64,000 nucleotides of DNA from Hedera helix. Taxonomy: Eukaryota; Streptophyta; Magnoliopsida; Apiales; Araliaceae. This document shows, piece by piece, positions 12,106-22,979 of this stretch (position 1 is its first letter; every line of letters begins with the position of its first letter). Where the stretch lies: contig OX359281.1 in the NCBI GenBank assembly GCA_947179155.2, positions 38,626,967 through 38,690,966 on the forward strand. The letters run 5' to 3'. The notes beneath the pieces were generated by a model. It ran no database searches, was not told the origin of the DNA, and worked only from the letters and a program-made list of their open reading frames with translations. Position numbers and translations under genes: made by a program.

Positions 12106-12170
12106 TTGCTTCAGAATAGTTGCTTCAGAATAATTGCTTCAGAATAGTTCCTTCAGAATAGTTCCTTCAG
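12106..12170 (+). repeat. 14-bp tandem repeat in the copia leader
   Basis: About 4.6 head-to-tail copies of a 14-nt unit (TTGCTTCAGAATAG and variants with TTCC) lie between the primer-binding site and the polyprotein start. They are in the untranslated leader, where packaging signals would be expected. A role in packaging is only a possibility. Confidence 0.85.
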
Positions 12171-12192
12171 ATCAATTCAAATTCACGCAAAA

Positions 12193-15100
12193 ATGGTTCT
12201 ACCACATAGTTTTGCTGCTGTAACACAAGGAGGAATTGCTTCTTCAAGTACACAAGTTCCAAATCAACAAAATCAGAATCAGAATCAGACAGAAGCAGAT
12301 CGAATTTTCCTCAATCAGGTTACTGATATGAATTCACCTTTGAATTCTACTTTTCATCCTCTGTACCTTCATAGTAATGATAATCCTGGACTTATATTGA
12401 TTGCTAAGAAATTAATTGGAACTGAAAACTATGCTTCATGGAAAAGATCAATTCAAATTGCTCTTTCTGCAAAAAATAAGTTGGTATTAGTCAATGGATC
12501 TTATTCTAAACCAGATAACAATTCTCCTCTACATCCACATTGGGCTAGGGCTAATGATATGATAATCTCCTGGATATTGAACACAGTCACAACTGAAATA
12601 GCAGATAGTATGAGCTATGTGACTTTAGCTTCACAAATGTGGAAGGAACTAGAGGATAGATTCTCAAGTGTTGATGGCCACAGAATCTATCAATTACAAA
12701 AGGAGTTACACTCACTTGAACAAGAAGATAAATCTGTTGAAATTTACTTTCATAAACTGAAAGGTTTTTGGGATGAATACACTGCTTTAGAGCCACCAGT
12801 GGAATGTACATGTGGTGCTCATCAAGTCATGGAAGAAAGAGAGAGTAGAAGGAAACTGTTACAATTTTTGTTGGGATTACATGACAGTTTTTCTAATGCA
12901 AGAGGGCAGATTTTAATGATGCAACCTCTTCCTGATATAAATCATGCTTATTCACTTATTAAGCAAGATGAAAGACAAAGGCAGGGTTATCAGACAGATC
13001 ATAATAGCAGCAGCTTCTTGGTTGAAAATACCAATACTGGTATGAAGAACAGATTATATAATGCTAATCATGGAAATCAGTATGGTACTACAGGAAAACA
13101 ACAAATGCATAAACTGTTTTCAACCAATCTACCAGGAGGTTTAAAATGCACTAATTGTGGAAGGACAAATCATACTGTTGATAAGTGTTTTCAGATAGTT
13201 GGATTTCCACCAGATCATCCAGGACATCCAGCTAACAGAGGCAAGTCTAAAACATTTGATCAAGGAACTCAATCCATTTGGAATAAAAATCCATCTGGTG
13301 TTGCTACAAACAAGTTTTATAATGCTCAGACCAAATCTGAAAGTTCTAAAGGCAACATTAGTTTCAGAAAGCCTATTTTTCATGGAGCTAAGGCAAATTT
13401 CTCATCTACTGATCCATCCATTGATTCTCAAGTCTCTTATTCAATTCAAAATCCAAGCATGCCAACTATGGAACAAATGCAGCAACTTAAGGCTCAAATG
13501 GATCAAATGATGACTCTTTTCACTCAATCCACTCAGTCTACTCAGTCTACTCAGTCATTCACATCTCCTGCTTACTCTCCAGAGGATCATATCTCAGGTA
13601 TGATCACATCTTGTTTTACATCCATAACACAAAATTCAAATCATTGGATAATTGACACAGGTGCAACTGATCACATGTGTTGCAATCTAAATCTCATGTC
13701 ATCTGTTAGAAATGTTGTTACTCCTTTGTTCGTATCATTACCAACAGGATTACAAATCCAAGTTACTCAAATAGGTTCAGTTCTTCTTACTTCTAATTTC
13801 ATCATTCATAATGTCTTTTACATTTCTAGTTTTCATTATAATCTACTTTCTGTTAGCAAGCTTTCTAAAGACTCCAACTGTGGTGTATTCTTCATGCCTA
13901 ACAAGTGCATTTTCCAGGACCTGACCAGGATGACATTACTGGCTATTGGTGAAGAGAAGGGTGGCTTGTATGAATTACATATTCCTGCTAAGAATCATAG
14001 TTGTGTAGGATCAGTTACAACTAGAATAGATCTTGAAACCTGGCATCGTAGGCTCGGACATGCTTCCTACAATACTATCAATAAGATATCTTGTCTATCA
14101 AATACTGGAATGTATTCAAACATTGTTCCTTGTTCTATATGTCCATTTGCTAAACAACATAGATTATCTTTTCCACACAGTTTTAGTAATACTGCTCATA
14201 TTTTTGATATTCTACATTGTGATTTATGGGGACCATATAGAATTCCTACACAAACAGGTTGTAAGTACTTTCTCACATTGGTTGATGATTATAGTAGAGC
14301 CACTTGGACATTCTTAATTCCAACTAAAGATCATGTTGCTTCTGTTTTGCTCAAGTTTCTCAATTACTGTCATAATCATTTTCACACCACCATCAAGACA
14401 GTAAGAAGTGATAATGGTACTGAGTTTTTTAACAATAAGATTCATACTATTTTTGATTCCCATGGAATATTACATCAAAGTTCTTGTATTCATACCCCTC
14501 AACAGAATGGAATTGTAGAAAGGAAGCACAAACATCTTCTTGAAATAGCTAGAGCTCTTAGGTTGCAGGCAGGTTTTCCTATCAAGTTCTGGGGGGAATG
14601 TATTCTTACTGCTACTTACATTATTAACAGATTACCTACTCCTGTCCTACATAACAAAACTCCTTTTGAACTTTTACATTCCAAAGTTCCCAATTATTCT
14701 CATTTGAGGACTTTTGGTTGCTTAAGCTATGCTTCAGTTCATTCTTCAGATAAATTCTCTCCTAGAGCAGAGCAATGCGTTTTCATTGGCTATCCACATG
14801 GTCAGAAAGGTTACAGATTGTACAATCTTCAAACTAAAAATATTTTTGTTTCTAGAAATGTCATATTTCATGAGAATGTTTTTCCTTTCAAAACAACTTT
14901 TAATCCATCATTTTCACCCATGTCTACTGAACTATCTTCTTCACATTTGTCTAGTGATCCTGATTATTTTCAGCAGTCTTTGCATTCTTCTATTCTTGCT
15001 CCAAATGATAATACACATAATTCCTCTCAAACTTCACAAGAATTTGTTCCAGCACAAAGTATACAGACTACCTCAGAACAAAATCTTCCTTCACTTAGAC

Positions 15101-17106
15101 AGTCTACTAGACCCAGAACAACACCTGTTTGGTTTGAGGATTATGTTATTCCTACAAAGACACCTCTATCTACATCACAATCAGTCATTGCATCTCAGGT
15201 GAATTCTGGCAAATATCATATTTCTAAATATCTCTCTTATCATGCTTTTCATCCAACACATCAAGCATTCATTTTCACTCTTACTCGTACTCCTGAGCCA
15301 TCTACTTTCAAACAAGCTGTTGTTGATCCAAAATGGGTAGCTGCAATGAACAAAGAGCTAGATGCTTTGGAACAAAATAATACATGGACTTTAGTTCCTT
15401 TACCTGCTCATAAGCATTCAATAGGCTGTAAATGGGTTTACAAGGTAAAATACAATGCTGATGGAAGTATAGAAAGATATAAAGCTAGATTAGTGGCAAA
15501 GGGCTTTACACAGACTGAGGGTATTGACTTTCACGATACATTTGCTCCTGTGGCTAAGATGACTACTGTCAGAACTCTGTTAGCTGTAGCAGTTTCAAAG
15601 GATTGGTCTGTGCATCAACTAGATGTTAACAATGCATTTTTGCATGGTGATCTTGATGAAGAAGTATATATGAATCTTCCTCCAGGATATGAACAAGATC
15701 ATTCCCTTTCTCTTGTTTGCAAGTTAAACAAGTCATTGTATGGTCTCAAACAAGCTTCCAGACAATGGTTTGCTAAGTTAACAACTGCTTTATTGAGGCT
15801 GGGCTACATACAATCTCTTGCAGATTATACATTGTTTACTTGCACTACATCCACTTCTTTCACTGCAGTGCTCATATATGTGGATGATATTCTGGTTATG
15901 GGTAATAATGAATCTCACATTGCTGATCTTAAACAATTTTTAGATACTACTTTCAGTATCAAAGACTTGGGCCATATTAAATATTACCTGGGCATTGAAT
16001 TTTCCAGCTCCTCACGAGGCTTACTTCTTAGTCAGAGGAAATATACATTAGATTTGCTAGCCTCAGTTAATTGTCTACATGCTAAGCCTCTTACAATTCC
16101 TATTGATCAACATGCTAGACTAAATGCCACAGATGGTCTGTTGATATCTGATCCCAGTCAATACAGAAGCTTAGTTGGGAAATTACTCTACTTAACTGTT
16201 ACTCGACCGGACATTTCTTATGCTGTTCAAGTTTTAAGTCAGTTTATGCAAGCTCCCAGAGAACCTCATATGAAAGCTGTGTATAGAGTTTTGCGATATC
16301 TAAAAGGAACAGCAGGTCAAGGCTTATTGTTTTCCAGAAATACTAATCTCATTCTGACTGGATATTGTGATAGTGATTGGGGTACTTGTTCAGTCACCAA
16401 AAGGTCCATTACTGGGTATTGTATGTTTCTGGGATCTTCCTTAATTTCCTGGCATTCAAAGAAACAAACAGTGGTCTCAAGGAGTACAGCAGAAGCAGAA
16501 TATAGAGCTCTTGCTACTGCCACTTGTGAGTTAATTTGGCTTTTTGCTCTTCTTAAGGATTTACAAGTTCAAGTTCCTTTGCCCTTAACAATCTATTGTG
16601 ATAATGAGGCTGCCATCAACATTGCCAACAATCCAGTTCAGCATTCCAAGACTAAACATATTGAGCTAGATTGTCATTTCATAAGGGAGAAAGTGCAATC
16701 TGGTTTTTTGCAACCCACATATATCTCTTCTAAGCTTCAGTTAGCAGATATTTTTACAAAGGGTCTTAGTAAAACTTCTCACTGGACTCTTCTCTCCAAG
16801 TTAGGCGTGCACAATATTTGTGCCCCTCTAACTTGTGGGGGGAATATTGAACATATAGCTACTGCTACACCAGAAATGTTTCATGAGCAGAATACACAGC
16901 AAAAGGATCAACAAGATCAGCAACATCAAATTATTACACCTCAGCATCTAAATAAAAGCATGAATGTAGCACAAGCTCAACTAACAGCTCAACTACCACA
17001 ACTGCCACCTATGACAGCTCAGCTCAAGTCACAATGGCACAAATGTGTGCTTATGACATCACCATCGAGCACCAGCAGCACTAGCACACAAGACAGCTGG
17101 AATTAG
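12193..17106 (+). CDS. Copia gag-pol polyprotein, 1637 aa, intact
   Basis: This single frame encodes all retrotransposition proteins. Residues about 45-290 are a copia-type Gag (LTGTENYASW-like N-terminal motif, UBN2-type). A CCHC zinc knuckle starts at C319 (CTNCGRTNHTVDKC). The protease has DTG at 488-490. The GAG-pre-integrase HRRLGH motif lies at about 618-623. The integrase DDE triad is D677, D740, E776 with the usual 35-residue spacing. Reverse transcriptase has D1144 in LDVNNAF and YVDD at 1229-1232. RNase H has D1393, E1436 and D1470. A tandem TQS repeat (about 443-455) sits before the protease. No stop or frameshift interrupts the frame. The last 86 or so residues lie inside the 3' LTR and are rich in Gln, Thr and Ser. 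There is no separate gag stop; copia elements commonly use one polyprotein. Confidence 0.95.
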   Translation: MVLPHSFAAVTQGGIASSSTQVPNQQNQNQNQTEADRIFLNQVTDMNSPLNSTFHPLYLHSNDNPGLILIAKKLIGTENYASWKRSIQIALSAKNKLVLVNGSYSKPDNNSPLHPHWARANDMIISWILNTVTTEIADSMSYVTLASQMWKELEDRFSSVDGHRIYQLQKELHSLEQEDKSVEIYFHKLKGFWDEYTALEPPVECTCGAHQVMEERESRRKLLQFLLGLHDSFSNARGQILMMQPLPDINHAYSLIKQDERQRQGYQTDHNSSSFLVENTNTGMKNRLYNANHGNQYGTTGKQQMHKLFSTNLPGGLKCTNCGRTNHTVDKCFQIVGFPPDHPGHPANRGKSKTFDQGTQSIWNKNPSGVATNKFYNAQTKSESSKGNISFRKPIFHGAKANFSSTDPSIDSQVSYSIQNPSMPTMEQMQQLKAQMDQMMTLFTQSTQSTQSTQSFTSPAYSPEDHISGMITSCFTSITQNSNHWIIDTGATDHMCCNLNLMSSVRNVVTPLFVSLPTGLQIQVTQIGSVLLTSNFIIHNVFYISSFHYNLLSVSKLSKDSNCGVFFMPNKCIFQDLTRMTLLAIGEEKGGLYELHIPAKNHSCVGSVTTRIDLETWHRRLGHASYNTINKISCLSNTGMYSNIVPCSICPFAKQHRLSFPHSFSNTAHIFDILHCDLWGPYRIPTQTGCKYFLTLVDDYSRATWTFLIPTKDHVASVLLKFLNYCHNHFHTTIKTVRSDNGTEFFNNKIHTIFDSHGILHQSSCIHTPQQNGIVERKHKHLLEIARALRLQAGFPIKFWGECILTATYIINRLPTPVLHNKTPFELLHSKVPNYSHLRTFGCLSYASVHSSDKFSPRAEQCVFIGYPHGQKGYRLYNLQTKNIFVSRNVIFHENVFPFKTTFNPSFSPMSTELSSSHLSSDPDYFQQSLHSSILAPNDNTHNSSQTSQEFVPAQSIQTTSEQNLPSLRQSTRPRTTPVWFEDYVIPTKTPLSTSQSVIASQVNSGKYHISKYLSYHAFHPTHQAFIFTLTRTPEPSTFKQAVVDPKWVAAMNKELDALEQNNTWTLVPLPAHKHSIGCKWVYKVKYNADGSIERYKARLVAKGFTQTEGIDFHDTFAPVAKMTTVRTLLAVAVSKDWSVHQLDVNNAFLHGDLDEEVYMNLPPGYEQDHSLSLVCKLNKSLYGLKQASRQWFAKLTTALLRLGYIQSLADYTLFTCTTSTSFTAVLIYVDDILVMGNNESHIADLKQFLDTTFSIKDLGHIKYYLGIEFSSSSRGLLLSQRKYTLDLLASVNCLHAKPLTIPIDQHARLNATDGLLISDPSQYRSLVGKLLYLTVTRPDISYAVQVLSQFMQAPREPHMKAVYRVLRYLKGTAGQGLLFSRNTNLILTGYCDSDWGTCSVTKRSITGYCMFLGSSLISWHSKKQTVVSRSTAEAEYRALATATCELIWLFALLKDLQVQVPLPLTIYCDNEAAINIANNPVQHSKTKHIELDCHFIREKVQSGFLQPTYISSKLQLADIFTKGLSKTSHWTLLSKLGVHNICAPLTCGGNIEHIATATPEMFHEQNTQQKDQQDQQHQIITPQHLNKSMNVAQAQLTAQLPQLPPMTAQLKSQWHKCVLMTSPSSTSSTSTQDSWN

Positions 17107-17288
17107 TTACGATTAGAGTTAGTTATTGTAACTATAGTATAGTTTACTTAACTATAGTTTAGTCTAGTATAAATAATGTACATTGCTTCATTCTTCTGGT
17201 ATCAGATTTCATATAATACAAAAATGTTTCTCTCTGTTTTTCCAATATCAAAATATCTCCATTATTTCTTCAATTAATTCTGTCAACA
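16845..17288 (+). repeat. 3' LTR of the copia element
   Basis: This copy matches the 5' LTR base for base as far as I can read. The polyprotein frame enters it at about residue 1551 and stops at 17104-17106, ahead of the TATA box (17169-17176), so the C-terminal extension is encoded by U3. The sequence right after the 3' target duplication is a TA microsatellite (about 17294-17322). Confidence 0.95.
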
Positions 17289-17290
17289 TA

Positions 17291-17293
<3 letters not shown>

Positions 17294-17322
<29 letters not shown>

Positions 17323-18233
17323 AGATAGAAAATTCTTAAAATAAAATCCTAAGGTGGTCGGTCAAGTCTTAAAATAAAATTCAACTGGTTCATGGATCCA
17401 TCCTTCATTGTCCAAGTCTCCCTTGTTTATTAGTATGTATTTAATATCTATGCTTTAGTTTGAGCTGGTTTTTCTCTTTGTGGTAATAGTCAGTCATGTT
17501 CGTTCTGTTATTGGTTTTTTTTGTAACACCATTTGAAATGTTTTCAATAATTAGTTTAGATGATTGAATATTCGTTCGTCAACAGATTAATTTCGATCTG
17601 CTATTGAATTTGTCTCACCGAAATCTATGAATAATTCATAAAATTGGTCAAAGGAGTTTCTGGAAATCCTATAACCAAGTCATTTTCTCTGAGGGTGTCT
17701 GTCAATCTTCTAGGGAGTTTCTGGAAAACATTTAACCAATTTAGTACGCTGAAAATTGATGTCATTCTACCAATATTCTTTTATATTATTCAAGATTGTC
17801 ACCAAATGTGACATGATTTGCTCTTGAAAAATAGTTAGCACCTCCAAATGAATGATAAATGACCATATGGTATTGGCACAGTGATCACTCCTTGCTCTTG
17901 ATATCCAAGAGGATGGAGTTTTGAATCTTGTTGTGAACGTGTGTACGAGTGTGTTTAAATTAGCACACAAAAAAAAAAAACTAAATAAGTAAATAAATAA
18001 AATGATAAAGCGTGTGCAATGTAATGGATTCTTTGAGCTTTCATCTTCTATGTTTGTATTTATACATAAAGGTACTGGCTAGATATAGAGGAGAATGAGG
18101 AAAAATAATATAAATAATATAATGTGAAAAATACAATTCTAGATTAGAAGACCTAGCTGTTCTACTGGGATTGAAAAGGATGGGTTCATGGACCACGGTT
18201 CCTTCCAACATAAAACTAGTTTTCTGCTTTTAT
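17294..18233. other. Intergenic AT-rich DNA, no gene seen
   Basis: The stretch begins with a (TA)n run just downstream of the copia target duplication. No coding frame, inverted repeat or terminal motif could be supported. Confidence 0.5.
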
Positions 18234-20033
18234 TAAGGGGGTGAATTCAATTAATTTTTTTTAATATTTTAAAGACATTTTTTAAATGATAGATTTTTAT
18301 AGAATTTGTGAATTTTTAAGGCTTTTAAAGACTTTTTAAAAATGACTTTTGATGACTTTTAAAGACTCTATAAAATAAGTAACAAATTTTTATAGATTTT
18401 TTTTATCAAGATTTCAGCTTATATTAATTGTTAATTAGCTCATGTGTATAACTTCTCTCTCTTGTTAATTATTCTAAACAAATTATTAGAAAAAAATTCA
18501 TATTACGCTATACCTATATTTAAATTTTATATATACCTAAATATATGTAAATAAGTCCAAGTACATTTTTAATTATAAGGGTGTCAAATATTATATGTTA
18601 TACATCCTTATATTTTTATTTATTTTTTCAATTTTATTTAAAAAATAAAGTATTTTTAAACTTTAATTATTTGAATTATGAATGGTTAATTTAGTGTATC
18701 AATAACGACGTTAACTTAGTTATGTTTACTACAGTTAATCTATTCGTTATTTTAATTATCATTAATCAAAATAAATATTATTCTTGTTACGCCAAAGAGA
18801 AAAAAGAACATATCTGACTAATACTTCAAATAAATTATAATCTCGTTAGTTAGTATTATTGTGGTTAATTGTTAACTGCGTAATTCTTGACATGATTCAT
18901 TGTTATATAAGCATTTAGTTTAGTGATTCATGATAAATTGATACATTTTGATTGATTATGTAAAAATTCTAGAGAGTATTTTAATATTATCACTTATACA
19001 TCCCATAAAAAGGATTGAACAATAAACTAATTAATAATTCATTTGCATTAAGTATAAAATTTATAGATAAACTATATGTTCACTTTCTATTCAACACAAT
19101 TCGGGTAGATTTTGAGTCAATTACAAGTTTCAAATATATATTTTAGTAAGTTATGGTAAATAGGCAAATTTTGATTTGATTACGTAGAAATTCTAAATAT
19201 GATTATGATTTGATCACCTAGAAAAACTTATGAAATGTCTTACTCTTCCAATAAAAAAGATTAAACAATTAATTAGACAACTCAGTATAAAAAATTTAGA
19301 TTAATTATATAGTCACTTTTTATTCAATATCAATTTTAAAAACACCATCGATTATATGACTTCTGCCCTATCTTGATATTAATTCAGTCCAATTAGTAGG
19401 TTGTAGTCAAAGATGTATATTTTTTTTTGTCACCATAGATAATTTCATAAAAAAACACGAGAGGTAAAGAGTAAAGATATGTAAGTGAGATTCAGGGATG
19501 CAAAACCTTCCAGAAAGCCAAATAATAGCCAAGAAGGCCAAGAAAAAAAATCCATGATAATACATGCACTTGATTAGGAGTGGAGTCTTTTATGTATGTG
19601 AAAGGTTGGAACGTCTTTTTTTCTCACTTCTTACGTCTGTTCATCTTATCTCTTTCTCACATATTTGGAAGTCTTTGAAAGTCTTTGGACATGAGGTTTC
19701 TTCTCTCTTTTTCACATATTTGGAAGTATTTAAAAGTCTTTGGACATGAGGCTAGACTTTGGATATGAGCATCTCTTGTTCTAAAATCTATCAAACTCCA
19801 CCAATTGATAAAAATCTAAATTTTTTATGATTTTTTGAATATCAAAATATTTTTATAGACTTTGTAAAAATATTAATTCAATATCACCTAATTTTTAAAG
19901 ACATTACAAAAGTTATAATTAAATACTACTAAACTTTTATAAACTCTTTAAATTTCTTAATTGAATACAATTAAAATTTTAAAATCTTTAAAAATCTTTA
20001 TAAATTCTTAAAAATCCTAATTAAATATACCCT
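18234..20033. mobile_element. Possible long-TIR (Mutator-like) DNA element, degenerate
   Basis: The left end (AGGGGGTGAATTCAATTAA) and the inverse of the right end (TAGGGTATATTTAATTAGG) share an AGGGtgtATTcAATTAa pattern. Both are followed by TTTTTAAAGA-type words for about 150 bp, giving long imperfect terminal inverted repeats. A second copy of the terminal sequence seems nested at about 19800-19910. No matching 9-11 bp target duplication was found and no transposase is visible. Boundaries and family are uncertain. Confidence 0.3.
19617..19752 (+). repeat. Imperfect tandem duplication, about 65-70 bp unit
   Basis: Two adjacent copies contain TCACATATTTGGAAGT, AAGTCTTTGGACATGAGG and a TTCTCTC/TTTCTC stretch; a third partial copy of the last motif follows (GACTTTGGATATGAG). 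It lies inside the candidate long-TIR element and encodes nothing recognisable. Confidence 0.6.
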
Positions 20034-22586
20034 AAAGTAAAATAAACCAAGCTAAATCTTTTCTAACAGTTAAAAACATGAAGATGCCCCTGTAGTTGTA
20101 ACTAGGCAACAATCTAGTTAGTTAATGATTAGGTCAATTAGTATTACTTGAAATCAATTGGGTTGGTTAAGGTTAACTACTTTTATTTATTTAAGTTGGA
20201 TAAAATTTGGACCATATTTAAAAAAAAATATATAAACCCTAATCGAAAAAATTATTTTCGAACCAAATTTTAATTGGTTCCTACTGGTGTCGGATTACTT
20301 AGTGCAATGCATTTGTGAGCTGTCTACTAAAAGTGGGGCCAAGGGATTTCTCGATCAGGCAACCACCTCTCTCCACGTAACTTTAACCTCATTTCTTTTT
20401 CTGCATTATTATTGCTCATGGGTTACGTTATTGTAATTTGTATTTTTGTGCTGCATAGTGTAGTTGTACTCATATTTTTTACTCTAATTTATAAGATTAT
20501 TATCAAATTTTTAAAAATTAATTTAAAATATGTTTAAATATAAAATTAATAGAGATTTATTTAAAATTATAAATTAATAATTTTTTAATTAAGAATATTT
20601 TTAAATATTATTTATTATATTATCTAAATTTAAATGAATTTATTTCAAATTTAAATTTTAAAAAGTCAATAATAATATTATAAATTGAAAAAAAGCTAGG
20701 GAGTATTTTTTAGTTCGACCCTGACTAATCTCCCCAGTTAGGACCAACATTTGAATTACTGCGCTAACTGCTGGGGTTAATTAATATTATTATATTTAAT
20801 ATATTTAGAAATTAATTAAAAGAATTAGATAAAAATATAACATTTTTAAATAAAGTTCTCTAAACCTGACAACTGGACAAGTATGATCAAGGGGCCTTCT
20901 CCTATATTCGTTCCGTTAATATATACGTTATGTTAAACTCAACATGACAACAAGTATCTCATACTCGTCCTATTTACTCGAATTATTTTTAAAAAATAAA
21001 AATAAATTCTTTACTTTTTTATATTTATTTTATATAATTATTTTTAATTTAAAATAAAACTACATATAATATTTGTATTACTAATAACACTTTGTATTAT
21101 AAAATTTTAATTGAGTAACATAAATAATTACATAATTATATAAATACAAAATGTTAATTTTAAAAATAATTATACACACATGTATATACCCACACGATCA
21201 AGTTGGGGACTGGATAAGGGTCCAAAATCGTTTATTAATTTCAAATCCCATTAAGGTCAATATTAGGCATGTCTTGTCGGGAAAAATTGTCAGATTTTGA
21301 TTTCTTGTGTGTAATTCACTCACTCTCTCATTTTCTTTTTATAAATCATTTAAAATATAATTATATATATTAAAAAATTTCATTAATTTTAATATTAAAT
21401 AATTAATATTAATTTAAAATTTTATTATTACACATACACTAATTACTCTTCCTCCTCTCACTTACTCTATTTATTTAAAGACAAAATAAAACATGATTAA
21501 TTTTTTCTTCTAAATATATATAAAACGTCTTATATTATGATTTTTTTTTATTCTAACATGACTTATATAATAAAAATGAGAGAATATTATTTATGAAATA
21601 TAAAATATAAATTAATCTATATTTAACCCATAGTTATATAATTTCAACCGACACAATTTATTTTAAAAATAAATAATATAATTTTAGTTATTAAATTAAA
21701 TTATAATGTAAACTAAAACTAACCCATAATTATATTTTACCGGGCCTAGTTATAACTATAGTTACATGTTGATAACATCCTTAGTTCACTGTCGTCTTGT
21801 CACGTGATTATGAAGAATGAATGGGCCCAATTCTATTAAAATGGATTGCAATTCTTGGATTTCTATGGTACAACTTTGCCCTTTGAGTTTCTGTGGGACA
21901 GGGTGGTGTTCTTTGCGATCTTTAGCAGCAGGTGAGCTAAGCGGAGGGATTATTTCCAATATATCCAGCTTGACTAGTCTCTGTCCTCCTTGGTTGGGTT
22001 TTTTTATGTTTTACACCTCCGCTGGGAGTTTAAAATTGGAAAGAAAGGGAGGGTAAACGAAGGAAGTTATGTCTTGGAGTTTTTGTGTAAAATTAATTTT
22101 TTATTAAAGAGAAAGTGACCCCTGCTTTCTCTCTCTCTCCAAAATTTTCTTCCAAATAAGAAGATTTGGGGAGAAGAGGAAGTGGGCCGTAAAAAGAGTA
22201 AAAGACCATCTTTCTTTCCTTTTCTTTTCTTCCCAATTTCCAGACAAGAGAGGAGAGTTATCTGAGTTATCTTCCTTCCTTTCATCTTCTTTTCTTATAA
22301 AAGAAATAAACAAGAACGATGAGAAGGGGACAAGTTTTAGAGAAAAAGATGACCACCACCTATATCCAGAGTCCAGACCTGGGCTATTCCCACAACTGCA
22401 CAGAGAGGAATTGAATAAAGAGAAGGAAATAACTAGTGTCCGACTCCATCAAATTCAAGTTGTCACTTTATCCTTAATATAGAAGTATTTACAACTAACT
22501 GAAACTAAATTAAACCCAAGAAACAAGCCGTAAATAAAGAGAAAAAGAAGAAACTTTAAGGACAAAGTGAGAAAATAATTCTATAT
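20034..22586. other. Intergenic DNA, AT-rich, no gene seen
   Basis: Most of 20450-21750 is extremely AT-rich and lacks open frames. About 21810-22060 is less AT-rich, but I could not connect its short open frame to any family. About 22100-22580 lies downstream of the minus-strand small gene and may include its 3' UTR. Confidence 0.45.
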
Positions 22587-22952
22587 CTATTCTTGATACG
22601 ATCCTGAACAAATCCCGGATCTAAAACCTCTAGGAGTTGCCAACTGAAATGAAATGGGTCTCTGAGCAATCCCAAGAGGTGACCTCGAGCGCTGCTGCTG
22701 CCTGATGATCTCTCGATAAACCGGTCTAATAATCTCCGATTGCTCGAGTGATGGGTGCTTAATCTTTTCCATTTCTTGCTTGATTTTTCTGACTTGGCTG
22801 TGAATTGCCACACCCAAATATGCATCTTCTTTGTTGCTGCTGTTACTCTTTTTCTGCTCCATCATGTTTTGCCTAGCTTTCATTGAGAAATCACACCTTA
22901 TGCACCTCACAACTCTCTCTGCTTTATGGGTGGTTTTGATACCTATTGCCAT
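22587..22952 (-). CDS. Small conserved plant protein of unknown function, 121 aa
   Basis: This intronless frame encodes a basic hydrophilic protein with no signal peptide or membrane segment. A Cys pair, VVRCIRC, lies at residues 14-20. A charged, probably helical stretch (about 53-66, VRKIKQEMEKIK) follows. A Ser/Arg motif with RSRSPLGIAQRPI is at 88-100. That last motif resembles a conserved C-terminal signature I associate with uncharacterised small plant proteins (RSPLGLAERPISVG type), which is why I regard this as a real gene and the overlapping 22556-22825 frame as a shadow. The function is unknown. The tail after residue 101 (FQLATPRGF...) differs from that remembered signature and might reflect a changed 3' end. 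Confidence 0.65.
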   Translation of the reverse strand: MAIGIKTTHKAERVVRCIRCDFSMKARQNMMEQKKSNSSNKEDAYLGVAIHSQVRKIKQEMEKIKHPSLEQSEIIRPVYREIIRQQQRSRSPLGIAQRPISFQLATPRGFRSGICSGSYQE

Positions 22953-22961
22953 CTAACTATG

Positions 22962-22971
22962 TATTTATATA
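22962..22971 (-). promoter_or_regulatory. TATA-like motif just upstream of the small minus-strand gene
   Basis: On the minus strand the motif reads TATATAAATA, ending only 9 nt before the ATG. If it acted as a TATA box, transcription would start inside the coding frame, near residues 5-10. It is therefore either non-functional or implies use of a later Met (residue 24 or 30). Confidence 0.25.
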
Positions 22972-22979
22972 CGGGGGGA

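Larger units (their letters stand above)
11613..17288 (+). mobile_element. Complete Ty1/copia LTR retrotransposon, 5676 bp
   Basis: Both LTRs are 444 bp and I found no difference between them by eye. The element is flanked by the 5-bp target duplication TAGTT (11608-11612 and 17289-17293). Just inside the 5' LTR is a primer-binding site, TGGTATCAGAGC (12057-12068), matching the initiator-Met tRNA type used by most plant copia elements. A purine-rich tract GTGGGGGGAA (about 16835-16844) abuts the 3' LTR. Between them is one uninterrupted gag-pol frame. Identical LTRs, exact target duplications and an intact frame indicate a recent and possibly still competent insertion. The domain order protease-integrase-RT-RNase H identifies the copia superfamily. 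Confidence 0.96.

Noticed and set aside
22556..22825. 89-aa minus-strand frame
   Set aside because: Out-of-frame shadow of the 121-aa small protein, which carries the conserved motif.
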